The notes under the pieces are model-generated. The model was not told the DNA's origin and searched no databases. It saw nothing but the letters and a program-made list of their open reading frames with translations. Source: a virus. Taken from it: a stretch of 47,317 nucleotides of DNA. The translations under genes were made by a program, and so were the position numbers. Shown in pieces: positions 1 through 7,025 of the stretch. The first letter of the stretch is position 1, and each line of letters opens with the position of its first letter. Location: the IMG/VR virus record IMGVR_UViG_3300032893_000084, positions 1-47,317 of that record; one strand, given 5' to 3'.

Positions 1-15
1 AGTCGCGACATGACT
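1..15. repeat. 15-bp terminal direct repeat, left copy
   Basis: The first 15 bases (AGTCGCGACATGACT) are identical to the last 15 (47303-47317). The repeat is itself an imperfect dyad, AGTC-7 nt-GACT. When the ends are merged the arms extend to GCGAGTC/GACTCGC. It could be the overlap of a circular assembly or filled-in cohesive ends; its place just upstream of the small terminase gene favours a cos site. Confidence 0.8.
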
Positions 16-66
16 CGCGCCGATGGGGGTGTGTGCGTCACAGTACCTTGAACATGTGCACCGTTG

Positions 67-876
67 TTAATATGAGCGCGTGATGCCGCTTTGCTTTTGT
101 GCACGCAGAGTGGCCGCCATCAGTGCACGTTCCCACAGCTTTGTGAAATCGCTGTGCTTCATCAGGCGATTCACGCTCTCGTCCATCCAGCGCCAACGGG
201 CATGGCGGGGGGCTTTGCCGAAGTGCTGAAGGATACGCACCCTTGGCGCACTGCGGCCCGTGCTGGGAAGGATGTAGCCTCTGCGTGACTTGATGCCATA
301 CAGACCAGGGGAGAAGCGGTTGCCCTTGGGAATGATCATGCGCTTGCCGTAGACGCTGCTCTCTGCGATCACGCGGATCATCGCCGCCACACGCGACTGC
401 GGAAGGCGGATGTCGTCCCAGTCCTCGGGCTTGGGGATGTTGGCCCCCGGCATGAGCTTGCCGCTGGGGCGCGCCATGTTTTCCCTCTGTCCTCCGCGGG
501 CCATGAGCGCAAGCGTTCTGCTTCTGACCTCGCGCTCATTGCCCTGGAGCGATCGCCATCCGTCGAAGGTGACGTTGCCGGACTTCCCGCGGACAAACGT
601 GCTCCCGATGGTGACGCGCTGCTGCGGGATCGGACGCGCTGAGGTTTTCTCCACCTGCATGCGGCTCAAGGAGAATCGCGGGTTACGCATGATGAGCCGG
701 CTTGCCAGGGTGGAAACTGCCAGCGGGCGCCAGCGGAAGCCCAGCTCGTTCAGGACGGTTGCCACAGCCGGGCGCATGAGGCCGGGGTAGCGCTCGAAGA
801 AAACGGCAAGCGAGGCGAACTCCCGAAGGTCCATGTTCAGAAACTCACCCCGCAGGTGTCGGAAGTCGTAGGCCAT
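67..876 (-). CDS. Uncharacterised basic phage protein (possible virion/minor tail protein)
   Basis: This 269-residue protein is rich in Arg. No motif identifies it with certainty. The C-terminal half (runs such as RVAAMIRVIAESSVYGKRM and RGYILPSTGRSAPR) has the look of phage minor tail or neck proteins, but that is an impression. It lies alone, divergent from the early operon and just before the candidate cos site on the circle. The ATG at 876 is six bases after a TATGCT -10 box with a TTGACC -35 box 16 bp upstream, so the mRNA is predicted to be leaderless; no Shine-Dalgarno is visible. Confidence 0.6.
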   Translation of the reverse strand: MAYDFRHLRGEFLNMDLREFASLAVFFERYPGLMRPAVATVLNELGFRWRPLAVSTLASRLIMRNPRFSLSRMQVEKTSARPIPQQRVTIGSTFVRGKSGNVTFDGWRSLQGNEREVRSRTLALMARGGQRENMARPSGKLMPGANIPKPEDWDDIRLPQSRVAAMIRVIAESSVYGKRMIIPKGNRFSPGLYGIKSRRGYILPSTGRSAPRVRILQHFGKAPRHARWRWMDESVNRLMKHSDFTKLWERALMAATLRAQKQSGITRSY

Positions 877-882
877 GGGATG

Positions 883-910
883 AGCATACCACCGACGATT
901 CGTTGGTCAA
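883..910 (-). promoter_or_regulatory. Predicted leaderless promoter for the 67-876 gene
   Basis: On the minus strand, TTGACC (910-905), a 16-bp spacer and TATGCT (888-883) are followed after 6 nt by the ATG at 876. That places the transcription start at or next to the start codon. Confidence 0.55.
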
Positions 911-916
911 TCGGTA

Positions 917-939
917 ATTTGTAAGCCGATTTGTAAGCC
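917..939. repeat. Tandem direct repeat ATTTGTAAGCC x2
   Basis: Two identical 11-bp copies (917-927, 929-939) with a 12-bp period lie directly upstream of the -35 box of the minus promoter. The position fits an activator or repressor site, or an origin iteron. Confidence 0.6.
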
Positions 940-945
940 AGCCTC

Positions 946-1043
<98 letters not shown>

Positions 1044-1058
1044 AAACCATGGGTTAGA

Positions 1059-1099
1059 AAGCTTGCTTGCTTCTCCTATGCTGACAAGCTTGCTTGCTT
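1059..1099. repeat. Direct repeat AAGCTTGCTTGCTT x2
   Basis: Two identical 14-bp copies at 1059-1072 and 1086-1099 (27-bp period), each followed by a related CCTATG/CCCTATG tail. They lie about 60-100 bp upstream of the early promoter, so a regulator or initiator binding role is possible. Confidence 0.6.
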
Positions 1100-1159
1100 G
1101 CCACTTTCCCTATGTCTCGGTGTGGGGGACTAATCACATGCACTATGTATGTAATATAC

Positions 1160-1188
1160 TTGACAAGTAAGGTTTTTGGCGATACAGA
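1160..1188 (+). promoter_or_regulatory. Predicted early promoter, leaderless
   Basis: TTGACA (1160-1165), a 17-bp spacer and TACAGA (1183-1188), with the ATG at 1196 seven bases later. The -35 is centred in a perfect 11-bp palindrome ACTTG-A-CAAGT (1158-1168), a possible operator. The GATACAG -10 region recurs at the promoters at 1745 and 13654. Confidence 0.65.
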
Positions 1189-1195
1189 TTGGTCC

Positions 1196-1507
1196 ATGAA
1201 GGTCAATCCTGAGATCCGGAGTCTGTACATCCACCTGCTCAGAAGGGACGACAACATGCTGTACCGCTTTGCCCGCGGCAAGTCGGAGAACTGGAACGGA
1301 GGCGCTGCTGCGCGAACCTACTCCGTTGTGGCGACTATCCGCATCCCGCATCACGGCCGTTTTCCCATCATGGATGAGCTGCGCCGCTCGGCAGGTGTGG
1401 CCAGGGACTCGGGAGATTTCCCGTTGCCAGATCGGGGGCCGGTCCTGGTTAAGATGAAGGAGATCGAGGATCGCTTCGAGCCGTACTTCGAGGATGCCCA
1501 TGGCTGA
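1196..1507 (+). CDS. Early phage protein of unknown function
   Basis: A protein of 103 residues beginning MKVNPEIRSLYIHLLRRDD. The frame stays open back to 1094, but the ATG at 1196 is preferred because it lies seven bases downstream of a consensus-like -10 box. The sequence is charged, with an acidic C-terminal end (EIEDRFEPYFED). No family is recognised. It is the first gene of the early operon and overlaps the next gene by 8 nt, so the two are probably translated together. Confidence 0.55.
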   Translation: MKVNPEIRSLYIHLLRRDDNMLYRFARGKSENWNGGAAARTYSVVATIRIPHHGRFPIMDELRRSAGVARDSGDFPLPDRGPVLVKMKEIEDRFEPYFEDAHG

Positions 1508-1694
1508 TCCCACCGTTGCCATCACCATCCGCGTGCGCCCTGCTCTTGCGGGACTCGCCAGGCTGCTGGCAGACCGCCTGAAGATCACGCAGGCCGAGCT
1601 TCTGGAGCGCGCCATCCGTGCCCTGGAGCGGGAGCTTGCGTCCACCGCGCAACCCGAGTACGATCCCGACGAGGGCGAGGAACCGCAATCGTGA
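1500..1694 (+). CDS. Small ribbon-helix-helix-like DNA-binding protein
   Basis: A protein of 64 residues starting MADPTVAITIRVRPALAGL. A short beta-strand-like segment (VAITIRV) followed by two helices (LAGLARLLADRLKIT, AELLERAIRALERELA) resembles the CopG/Arc ribbon-helix-helix fold, with an acidic tail. The ATG at 1500 is chosen over 1494 because GAGG at 1490-1493 is then correctly spaced. It is probably an early transcription regulator; its target is unknown. Confidence 0.6.
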   Translation: MADPTVAITIRVRPALAGLARLLADRLKITQAELLERAIRALERELASTAQPEYDPDEGEEPQS

Positions 1695-1744
1695 GCCGCT
1701 ACCGGGTAGTCAGAAAAAAAGTTGCGAAATCGGAAAAATAATTG

Positions 1745-1773
1745 TTGACAACGGTAGCGACAAGGGATACAGT
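1745..1773 (+). promoter_or_regulatory. Strong predicted sigma70-type early promoter
   Basis: TTGACA (1745-1750), exactly 17 bp, TACAGT (1768-1773). Unlike the other operon-leading promoters it has a leader with a strong Shine-Dalgarno (AAGGAGG, 1791-1797) before the ATG at 1802. The -35 lies in the palindrome-like TTGTTGACAA. Confidence 0.7.
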
Positions 1774-1801
1774 CTGCGTTGTGAATCGTAAAGGAGGGCA
1801 C

Positions 1802-1972
1802 ATGCCCGCGAAGGTAGAAAAGAAGCCCGGCCGTGTGTACGTCACGCGCACCGTGAGCCTGCCGCCGGATTTCATCGCCGAGATCGAGCAGAAAGCCGCC
1901 GAGGAAAGCCGCTCATTTTCCGCCCAGGTCGTGCACCTGTGCAAGCAGGCCCTCAAGCGGGGCAGGGGATGA
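1802..1972 (+). CDS. Ribbon-helix-helix (Arc/CopG-like) regulator
   Basis: A protein of 56 residues with the classic layout: strand RVYVTRTVSL, helix PPDFIAEIEQKAAEES, turn, helix SFSAQVVHLCKQALKRG. Such proteins bind DNA as dimers through the strand. The ATG at 1802 is fixed by AAGGAGG at ideal spacing. It ends in an ATGA overlap with the next gene. It has its own strong promoter, so it is probably an early switch protein. Confidence 0.75.
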   Translation: MPAKVEKKPGRVYVTRTVSLPPDFIAEIEQKAAEESRSFSAQVVHLCKQALKRGRG

Positions 1973-2208
1973 GCGCCCCGGGTGCAGCCCGCGACACCAT
2001 CCCCGCGGGGCTTCGCATCATCACCTTGGAGCGCTGCGCCTGCGGACGCGAGCTCATCACACCCCAGCAGGTAGCCACCGCCACCTGTGAATACTGCCAG
2101 CTTGCGCACATGGACCTCTGCCTCTGCGGGGCCCGCCTTGAAAGCCCGATGGAGCGGCGCATGCAGATGTGCCTGTCCTGCGCTCGAAGGAGGATGCGAG
2201 ATGCCTGA
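1969..2208 (+). CDS. Small zinc-ribbon protein
   Basis: A protein of 79 residues with four Cys pairs: CACG, CEYC, CLCG and CLSC. This arrangement suits two zinc-ribbon knuckles and a nucleic-acid or protein binding role. The start ATG at 1969 overlaps the stop of the upstream gene (ATGA), which indicates translational coupling. Function is unknown. Confidence 0.65.
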   Translation: MSAPGAARDTIPAGLRIITLERCACGRELITPQQVATATCEYCQLAHMDLCLCGARLESPMERRMQMCLSCARRRMRDA

Positions 2209-2437
2209 CACCCCCAACCCGTGCATCGTCTGCGGGCGCCATCAGAGTCCTCCCATACAGATGGGAACCGGGAACGCCGACTATCAGTGCTTCTGCTACG
2301 CAGATCCCACCAACCATTCCATCATGGTGAGCGGACGAACGGCAGCGGAGGCAGTCCAGCGCTGGAACCGCCTGAACGCGCGCGCGCAGGCACCGCTGAC
2401 GCTTGGCGCGTTCCTGCGCCGGATCATGGGGCGCTGA
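2201..2437 (+). CDS. Lar-like (restriction alleviation family) zinc-ribbon protein
   Basis: A protein of 78 residues: an N-terminal CIVCG knuckle, a middle YQCFCYAD, and a C-terminal TAAEAVQRWNRLN helix. The last element, an Ala-rich helix ending in RWN, is typical of the phage Lar family, which in Rac prophage modulates type I restriction-modification. Similarity is by pattern only; many phage members have no tested role. The ATG at 2201 overlaps the preceding gene by 8 nt. Confidence 0.6.
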   Translation: MPDTPNPCIVCGRHQSPPIQMGTGNADYQCFCYADPTNHSIMVSGRTAAEAVQRWNRLNARAQAPLTLGAFLRRIMGR

Positions 2438-2438
2438 C

Positions 2439-3509
2439 GTGGGCTCCCAACCCCGTGGCATTTCCGGATCGCGCGCGGCGGCCATCCTGGGCCTCGGCGA
2501 GTACGAGGGCCAGACGGTGTTCACCGCGTGGCAACTGATCTGCGAGGAGCGCCGGCCCGGCTTCAACGCATCGCGCGGCTACATCCTGCCGCCCCCAGTG
2601 GATAACCCCGCTGTCCGCTGGGGGTCGGCGTTTGAGGATGCGATCGTGGAGCTCGCGGGTGCCAAGCGCGGACAGAACATCCGCTATCGTGAGCGCCTGT
2701 ACTGGGTCGATTTCAACGGAGAGTCAAAAACAGGATCGGCGATGCTCGGTCCCTACGACCCGATCACCTGCCACATCGACGGTCGCTATGCTGACGGAGT
2801 CCTCCACGAAGGCAAGACCACCAACCTGTGGAGCTTCCGCGAGCTGTGGGGGCCGCCGGGCACCGACCGCGTGCCGCAGACCTACCAGGTGCAGACGCAA
2901 CACCAGATGCTGTGCACGGGCGCCACCGAGTGCATCGTGAGCGTGCTGGTCTTCCCGCGCCGCACCGACGAGTGGGAAGCGGAAGGGTGGTCCTTGAAAG
3001 CCGCCCGCTGGGAATCGGATGGACCAGATGGTCCTGTCAATCACTGGCTCGAAAAAGAGGGCATGCGGCCTGTCTCGCCCAGCTCCTGGGCCCGCGTGAT
3101 GGCCGAGATGGGCCTGTTCCACCAATACCCTGTGCCGGCCTCGCCGTCGCTGCAGGCCATGCTCATCGACGGCTATCGCCACTTCTGGGACCACTACGTG
3201 CTGCCCGAGCGCGAGCCCGAGATCGACTGCTACGCTGACCTGCGCCGCGCATTTCACGCTCCTGTGGGAACGCTGGTGGTGACCGAGCAGGAGGAAAGCT
3301 GGCTCAGTGAGTACCGCATGATCGGAGAGGAAATCTCGCCCAGCGGCCGCTTGGGACGCCGCAGGGAGGAGTTGAAAACGCTGGTCCTGAAATCCGCGCG
3401 CTCCCGGTCGGGCAGTGCAGTCCCCGACGAGGAAAGCGGCGACAAGTTGATATTCCGCGACAGCACCGGCCGCAAGGTCGGCAGCTTCGACGGCAAGACG
3501 TTTCGATAG
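2439..3509 (+). CDS. YqaJ/lambda-exonuclease-type recombination nuclease
   Basis: About 356 residues. The N-terminus GISGSRAAAILGLGEY matches the conserved start of YqaJ-family exonucleases, and the core holds an Asp followed by an E-G-K (HIDGRYADG then LHEGKTT) as in PD-(D/E)xK nucleases, then YQVQTQHQML, the helix that follows the active site in this family. These enzymes digest one DNA strand for phage recombination with a single-strand annealing partner; the downstream gp3-like gene may be that partner. The GTG at 2439 is chosen because the conserved region begins six codons later; the frame is open from 2403. Confidence 0.8.
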   Translation: MGSQPRGISGSRAAAILGLGEYEGQTVFTAWQLICEERRPGFNASRGYILPPPVDNPAVRWGSAFEDAIVELAGAKRGQNIRYRERLYWVDFNGESKTGSAMLGPYDPITCHIDGRYADGVLHEGKTTNLWSFRELWGPPGTDRVPQTYQVQTQHQMLCTGATECIVSVLVFPRRTDEWEAEGWSLKAARWESDGPDGPVNHWLEKEGMRPVSPSSWARVMAEMGLFHQYPVPASPSLQAMLIDGYRHFWDHYVLPEREPEIDCYADLRRAFHAPVGTLVVTEQEESWLSEYRMIGEEISPSGRLGRRREELKTLVLKSARSRSGSAVPDEESGDKLIFRDSTGRKVGSFDGKTFR

Positions 3510-3519
3510 GAGGGGTGAG

Positions 3520-3681
3520 ATGACCAAGCTGTACGTTTGGAAGCGAGGGGATCGCTACTACGCCGGTCCGGGCTACGTGAAGGACATCAACAAGGCGGAG
3601 ATCCATCGCAACAAGTCGCCGGTTCGTGACACCGGCAAGGAGCGCGAGGTAGAGGTCACGCTGGTGGAGGTCCAGGCATGA
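3520..3681 (+). CDS. Small hypothetical protein between exonuclease and gp3-like gene
   Basis: A protein of 53 residues beginning MTKLYVWKRGDRYYAG and ending EVTLVEVQA. A strong Shine-Dalgarno (AGGAGGGG, just after the exonuclease stop) precedes the ATG, and the stop overlaps the next start (ATGA). No known family; basic middle, strand-rich ends. The context suggests an accessory of recombination. Confidence 0.65.
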   Translation: MTKLYVWKRGDRYYAGPGYVKDINKAEIHRNKSPVRDTGKEREVEVTLVEVQA

Positions 3682-4703
3682 TCAAGCGCGGGCTGCACAA
3701 GACGCTGGCCGAGGTCGGCAAGATCAAGACCGGCTTCAAGGGCGAGAAGATCAAGAGCCGAAGCGGGGCGGAGTTCTCGCCTCCCAAGAAGTTCGATCAC
3801 TTCGTTATCACCACCACCGAGCGCCAGGGCGGGAGCAAGGACGGAAACCTGCTGGTCAACGAGCGCATGATGGCCAAGGTGGGAAAGGAGCCGCGGGAGT
3901 TGAAGATCCGGCTCCCGTTCGATTCCATCGACAAGAACTTCTTCACCCAGTACCAGGCGTACAACGGAGGCAAGAAGGTGTGCGCCGGCGACGGGGAAAC
4001 CGCAACGCGCCGAGGCGAGGTCACGGTCAAAGGCGACAAGCTGGAGGTCAAGGAAGGCCCGCTGCACGAGGTGGCATGCGACTACGCCACCTGCCCCATC
4101 GCTCAGGCCGGCAAGTGCAAGGTGTCGGGCATCCTGAGCGTGTTCCTGCCGCAGAGCGGAGACCTGGGAGGTGTCTACAAGTACCGCACACACTCCTGGA
4201 ACGGGGTGAGCTCCATCCTGAGCGCCCTGGAGTACTTCGCGGAGAACACCGGCGGGATCCTCCAGGGCATGCCGCTGAAGCTCGTGCTGGTGAAGAAGAC
4301 CACTGAGGAGCACGGCAGCATCAACTACGCCACCTTGGTGATCGACGGCGAGGAGATCTTCGGCCTGCGCCAGAGGGCCCTGGAGGAGAAGAAGTCCCGG
4401 GCGCTACTGGGCTACGACATCTCCAAGGCGGAAGCCGAAGCCGAGGCCTCTGGCATCCTTGAGGACACCGACCCAGAGGACGAGGTGGAGGCGGAGTTCT
4501 ACGCCCACGACCAGCCCGGGGTGAGCGACCGTCCGCCTGCCAAGCCCGAGAAGGGCACCAGTGCCGCCGACGTCGAGCGAAAGCTCGCCCCGGCGCCCGC
4601 TGCTGTGCACCCGGTAGCCGAGGGTAGCCCGGCCGCAGCGGCGCCCAAGGGAGGCCAGCAGGCTCAGACCGGCGAAGGCCAGCCGGGGCTGGACATCTTC
4701 TGA
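3678..4703 (+). CDS. gp3/recombination-directionality-factor-like protein, likely recombination or ssDNA-binding partner
   Basis: A protein of 341 residues. The core carries the features seen in phage proteins annotated as RDF-like (phiC31 gp3 type): a Cys pair CDYATCPIAQAGKC near residues 133-146, then FLPQ, GVYKYRTHSWNGVSSI and a helix. The last 90 residues are Pro/Ala/Glu-rich linker ending in GLDIF, which recalls the acidic-hydrophobic tip of SSB proteins. No serine integrase is present, so a role with the adjacent exonuclease in annealing or ssDNA binding is more likely than excision control. Coupled by ATGA to the gene before. Confidence 0.6.
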   Translation: MIKRGLHKTLAEVGKIKTGFKGEKIKSRSGAEFSPPKKFDHFVITTTERQGGSKDGNLLVNERMMAKVGKEPRELKIRLPFDSIDKNFFTQYQAYNGGKKVCAGDGETATRRGEVTVKGDKLEVKEGPLHEVACDYATCPIAQAGKCKVSGILSVFLPQSGDLGGVYKYRTHSWNGVSSILSALEYFAENTGGILQGMPLKLVLVKKTTEEHGSINYATLVIDGEEIFGLRQRALEEKKSRALLGYDISKAEAEAEASGILEDTDPEDEVEAEFYAHDQPGVSDRPPAKPEKGTSAADVERKLAPAPAAVHPVAEGSPAAAAPKGGQQAQTGEGQPGLDIF

Positions 4704-4793
4704 AAACTGGGAGGCGCGGCAACGGCGACCACGGAAAGGCGTCTGGCGCCGCGAGAGTCGGTCATCTCCTCCCCAGGTTGTGGCCGGAACCGA

Positions 4794-4813
4794 GCCCGGG
4801 CGGTTTCCCGGGC
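4794..4813 (+). other. Perfect hairpin upstream of small membrane-protein genes
   Basis: GCCCGGG (4794-4800), loop CGGTTT, CCCGGGC (4807-4813). No U-run follows, so this is not a standard terminator; it may attenuate or protect the mRNA in the 131-nt gap between the recombination genes and the next block. Confidence 0.5.
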
Positions 4814-4834
4814 ATCCTTTGACGGAGGTAGGGT

Positions 4835-5035
4835 ATGGAACGCGACCCCATCACGGTTCGGATGCTTCTGGCGATGCTCCTGGTCTGCCTCATCTTTGCC
4901 CCGTTCGTGCTTTTCCCGGGGTGGCTGGTGCGCACGTGGCGCAAGGCGTGGTCGCGCATCCGTCCGCCTGCCTCCGATGAGCAGGTGACCGAGCACCTTC
5001 ACGATCTGGTGCGCCGAGGGGAGGCCGGGCTGTGA
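4835..5035 (+). CDS. Small single-pass membrane protein
   Basis: A protein of 66 residues with a hydrophobic segment at about residues 10-31 (MLLAMLLVCLIFAPFVLFPGWL), then a basic, cytoplasm-facing stretch (RTWRKAWSRIR). GGAGGTAGGG precedes the ATG. It overlaps the next start by GTGA. Function unknown; early membrane proteins of phages often alter host envelope functions. Confidence 0.65.
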   Translation: MERDPITVRMLLAMLLVCLIFAPFVLFPGWLVRTWRKAWSRIRPPASDEQVTEHLHDLVRRGEAGL

Positions 5036-5214
5036 GCGCCTCCACGACACCTCAGGTCCCCGTGATCTGCGCGGGATGCGGAAAGCAGACCGGCACCACC
5101 GACGAATGCCGGGCGTTCCCGGGACGTGCCTCGCACACCATCTGCCCGGACTGCCTTGAGCGCCTGTACGGAAACCGCGGCGTCTCTCGCGGCCTGCATG
5201 GGGTGCGGCCATGA
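5032..5214 (+). CDS. Small zinc-ribbon protein
   Basis: A protein of 60 residues with CAGCG and CPDC knuckles plus Cys and His between them (DEC, SHTIC), consistent with one zinc site. GTG start overlaps the stop of the preceding gene. Function unknown. Confidence 0.55.
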   Translation: MSASTTPQVPVICAGCGKQTGTTDECRAFPGRASHTICPDCLERLYGNRGVSRGLHGVRP

Positions 5215-5306
5215 TCCACTGGACGAACCTTCTGTGGATAGTCCCGCTGTCCGTCACGGTGGGCGTGTGCATCGCGGCCCTGCTTTTCGCAGCGCACGAC
5301 GACTGA
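5211..5306 (+). CDS. 31-residue membrane peptide
   Basis: MIHWTNLLWIV, a hydrophobic span (about residues 6-27) and the end AAHDD. The ATG overlaps the upstream stop (ATGA). It is entirely one predicted transmembrane helix, with two membrane genes nearby, so a small envelope-modifying peptide is plausible. Confidence 0.5.
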   Translation: MIHWTNLLWIVPLSVTVGVCIAALLFAAHDD

Positions 5307-5320
5307 GCCGGAGGCACCCC

Positions 5321-5653
5321 GTGAGCTTCATCCTTTTCATGCAGTACCTGGGAGACCACGTGCCCGCGCTGGGAGCGCTGCTGGTCCTCATGAGCTTCGT
5401 GGCGGTCCTCTGCGCGGTCTTCTACAAGCTGGGAAAGCACGCGGCCAACAAGCGCTGGGCCTGGGACGTCGAGCATATGCCCAACGTCATCGGCCAGGAC
5501 ATCCGGGAGAAGCTGGAACGCGAGAAGGCGATCCTGCAAGCGCGCCTTGCCTGGGCCACCGACCGAATCCGCGTGCTTGAGCCCCTGGGGTCCGGGGTGA
5601 TCGACCTCGTGAAGCGCAGCACGGAGCAGCGAGCTGCGGGAGGTGGAAGGTGA
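5321..5653 (+). CDS. Membrane-anchored coiled-coil protein
   Basis: About 110 residues from the GTG at 5321 (GGAGG at 5310-5314). An N-terminal hydrophobic segment (ALGALLVLMSFVAVLCAVF) is followed by a charged, helical region (IREKLEREKAILQARLAWATDRIRVLE) likely to form a coiled coil. The frame is open further upstream but without a better start. No known family. Confidence 0.55.
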   Translation: MSFILFMQYLGDHVPALGALLVLMSFVAVLCAVFYKLGKHAANKRWAWDVEHMPNVIGQDIREKLEREKAILQARLAWATDRIRVLEPLGSGVIDLVKRSTEQRAAGGGR

Positions 5654-6111
5654 GCCAGACGGATGACCTGAGGAAGGCGCTGGAAGAGGCGGAACGGTCC
5701 CTTGAAACGATAAGCCGCGCGGGATTCAAGGATCACTCGCTCGACGGGGACCTTCTTAACATCCGTGGATATGCCCACAACCGGGCAGTCGTCGCCCGCG
5801 CCATCCTCGCTGCCGCCCACCCGCCCGAGCCGGCCGAGGGGACGGGGCTGAGGGAGGCGGCGGCGGACGTTCTCAAGGACTTCGATGACCGTTGTCTTGA
5901 TGAGAAGCCCATGCCGGGACAGAAGCAGGTCATGGAAAATCTGCGATCCGCCCTCGCCTCCCCTGCCCCCGACGGAGGGCTGTTGGCAGAAGCACGGTGG
6001 CTGCTCACCGAGTGGAAAGCCGAGGACCGGGAAGCGCCATCAGCGCAGGAATGGTACCGACGACGCGATGCGTGGCTCCGCGCCCAGCCGCCAAAGGAGA
6101 CGAAGGGATGA
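5650..6111 (+). CDS. Hypothetical early protein
   Basis: A protein of 153 residues, helical and acidic. It begins MSQTDDLRKALEEAERSL and ends with EWYRRRDAWLRAQPP. GTG start overlaps the previous stop (GTGA) and its stop overlaps the next ATG. The sequence MENLRSAL...EARWLLTEW suggests repeated helical hairpins; no family recognised. Confidence 0.6.
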   Translation: MSQTDDLRKALEEAERSLETISRAGFKDHSLDGDLLNIRGYAHNRAVVARAILAAAHPPEPAEGTGLREAAADVLKDFDDRCLDEKPMPGQKQVMENLRSALASPAPDGGLLAEARWLLTEWKAEDREAPSAQEWYRRRDAWLRAQPPKETKG

Positions 6112-6605
6112 GCTACCGACCGCTCGTTTGCCCAGACCATCAGACGGTCGTAACGATTCACACCGAACTGGATCATTACTGTGAGTGGTGCGGAAAGAAG
6201 ATGGTTCCGGAGGAGCGCAGAAGGAAGGGCCGACGATCCACTGACCGCTGCCCCGACGAGACGCCCGACATCAAGGTGACACGCCTACGGCCTGAGCAGA
6301 TAGAGGACGATGACGGGAACATGCCAGAGACGCCCGCCCCCGACGGTAAAAAGCCAAGTCCGATAGACGAATGGACGTGCGTTTCCTGCGGGTGGAAAAG
6401 CAATCCTCCCGGTCGCAACGTGTGCGACAACTGTGGGGACCCGAGGCCCTCCCCTTCCGAGGCAGCGAGGCGGTGGAGGTGTTTACGGTGCGGGGCTGTA
6501 TGGTCGACCTTCCCCGAAGGACCTCACCATACGTGGCTTTCGTCCAACCAGCCCATTTGCGACGGCACCCTCATTCTGGACCCAAGCGCAGGCGGGACTC
6601 CATGA
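6108..6605 (+). CDS. Protein with three zinc knuckles, including a RanBP2-like finger
   Basis: A protein of 165 residues. An N-terminal CEWCGKKM knuckle is followed by an acidic linker, then EWTCVSCGWKSN...CDNCG, close to the RanBP2-type pattern W-x-C-x2-C-x4-N-x6-C-x2-C, then CLRCGAVW. Multiple small zinc modules suggest binding to RNA, ubiquitin-like or other protein partners; the actual partner is unknown. ATGA overlaps on both sides. Confidence 0.6.
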   Translation: MSYRPLVCPDHQTVVTIHTELDHYCEWCGKKMVPEERRRKGRRSTDRCPDETPDIKVTRLRPEQIEDDDGNMPETPAPDGKKPSPIDEWTCVSCGWKSNPPGRNVCDNCGDPRPSPSEAARRWRCLRCGAVWSTFPEGPHHTWLSSNQPICDGTLILDPSAGGTP

Positions 6606-7006
6606 GCAACCCCCTGTACAACGCCGAACCCAGCGACGAGGAATGCGCGGCCATGGAAGTCGATGAGTTCGTGCGCATCCGCGAGTGGAACCGCCGAAGG
6701 ATCGTCAACGGCAACTACAACCTGAGCGAGTTCAACGCTCGGGTGTTCATCGACAACCTGAACTGGGTGATGGGCTTCGCGTGGCGCCTGTGGAAGCTCC
6801 TGGAGCAATCCAAGGACCGAGCGTACATCCGCGAGCTCAGGCAGGAAAACCGCGAACTGGTGCAGCGCGTGAAGCGCCTGGAAGGCGGGCAGATCGACTC
6901 CCAGCGCGTGCGACGCCTGCAAGCGGACAAGGAGGCGCTGGTGCGATTGTGCCACCAGTGGCAGATCAAGGTCCCCGAGCGCCTCACGGCGGATTTCGAC
7001 GGCTGA
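6602..7006 (+). CDS. Helical/coiled-coil hypothetical protein
   Basis: A protein of 134 residues. The N-terminal half is acidic; the C-terminal half (about 75-115) is a likely coiled coil (IRELRQENRELVQRVKRLEGG...RVRRLQADKEALVRLC). ATG at 6602 overlaps the stop of the gene before. It directly precedes the primase-helicase and may be a helicase-loader-like accessory, which is only a context guess. Confidence 0.5.
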   Translation: MSNPLYNAEPSDEECAAMEVDEFVRIREWNRRRIVNGNYNLSEFNARVFIDNLNWVMGFAWRLWKLLEQSKDRAYIRELRQENRELVQRVKRLEGGQIDSQRVRRLQADKEALVRLCHQWQIKVPERLTADFDG

Positions 7007-7025
7007 CCCCGAGGGAGCCACCCGA

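Noticed and set aside
56-61. GTGCAC at the end of the 67-876 gene
   Set aside because: The flanking arms do not match the operator; a GTACC/AAGGTAC-like piece is spaced too far away. Probably chance.
1698-1710. Short palindrome GCTACC-G-GGTAGT after the RHH-like gene
   Set aside because: It has the same arms as the operator but a 1-nt centre and no GTGCAC core; too short to be called a site or terminator.
4605-4618. Right half of the operator inside the gp3-like gene
   Set aside because: The right half matches (GTGCAC, 2 nt, GGTAGC), but the left half is absent and no promoter is nearby.
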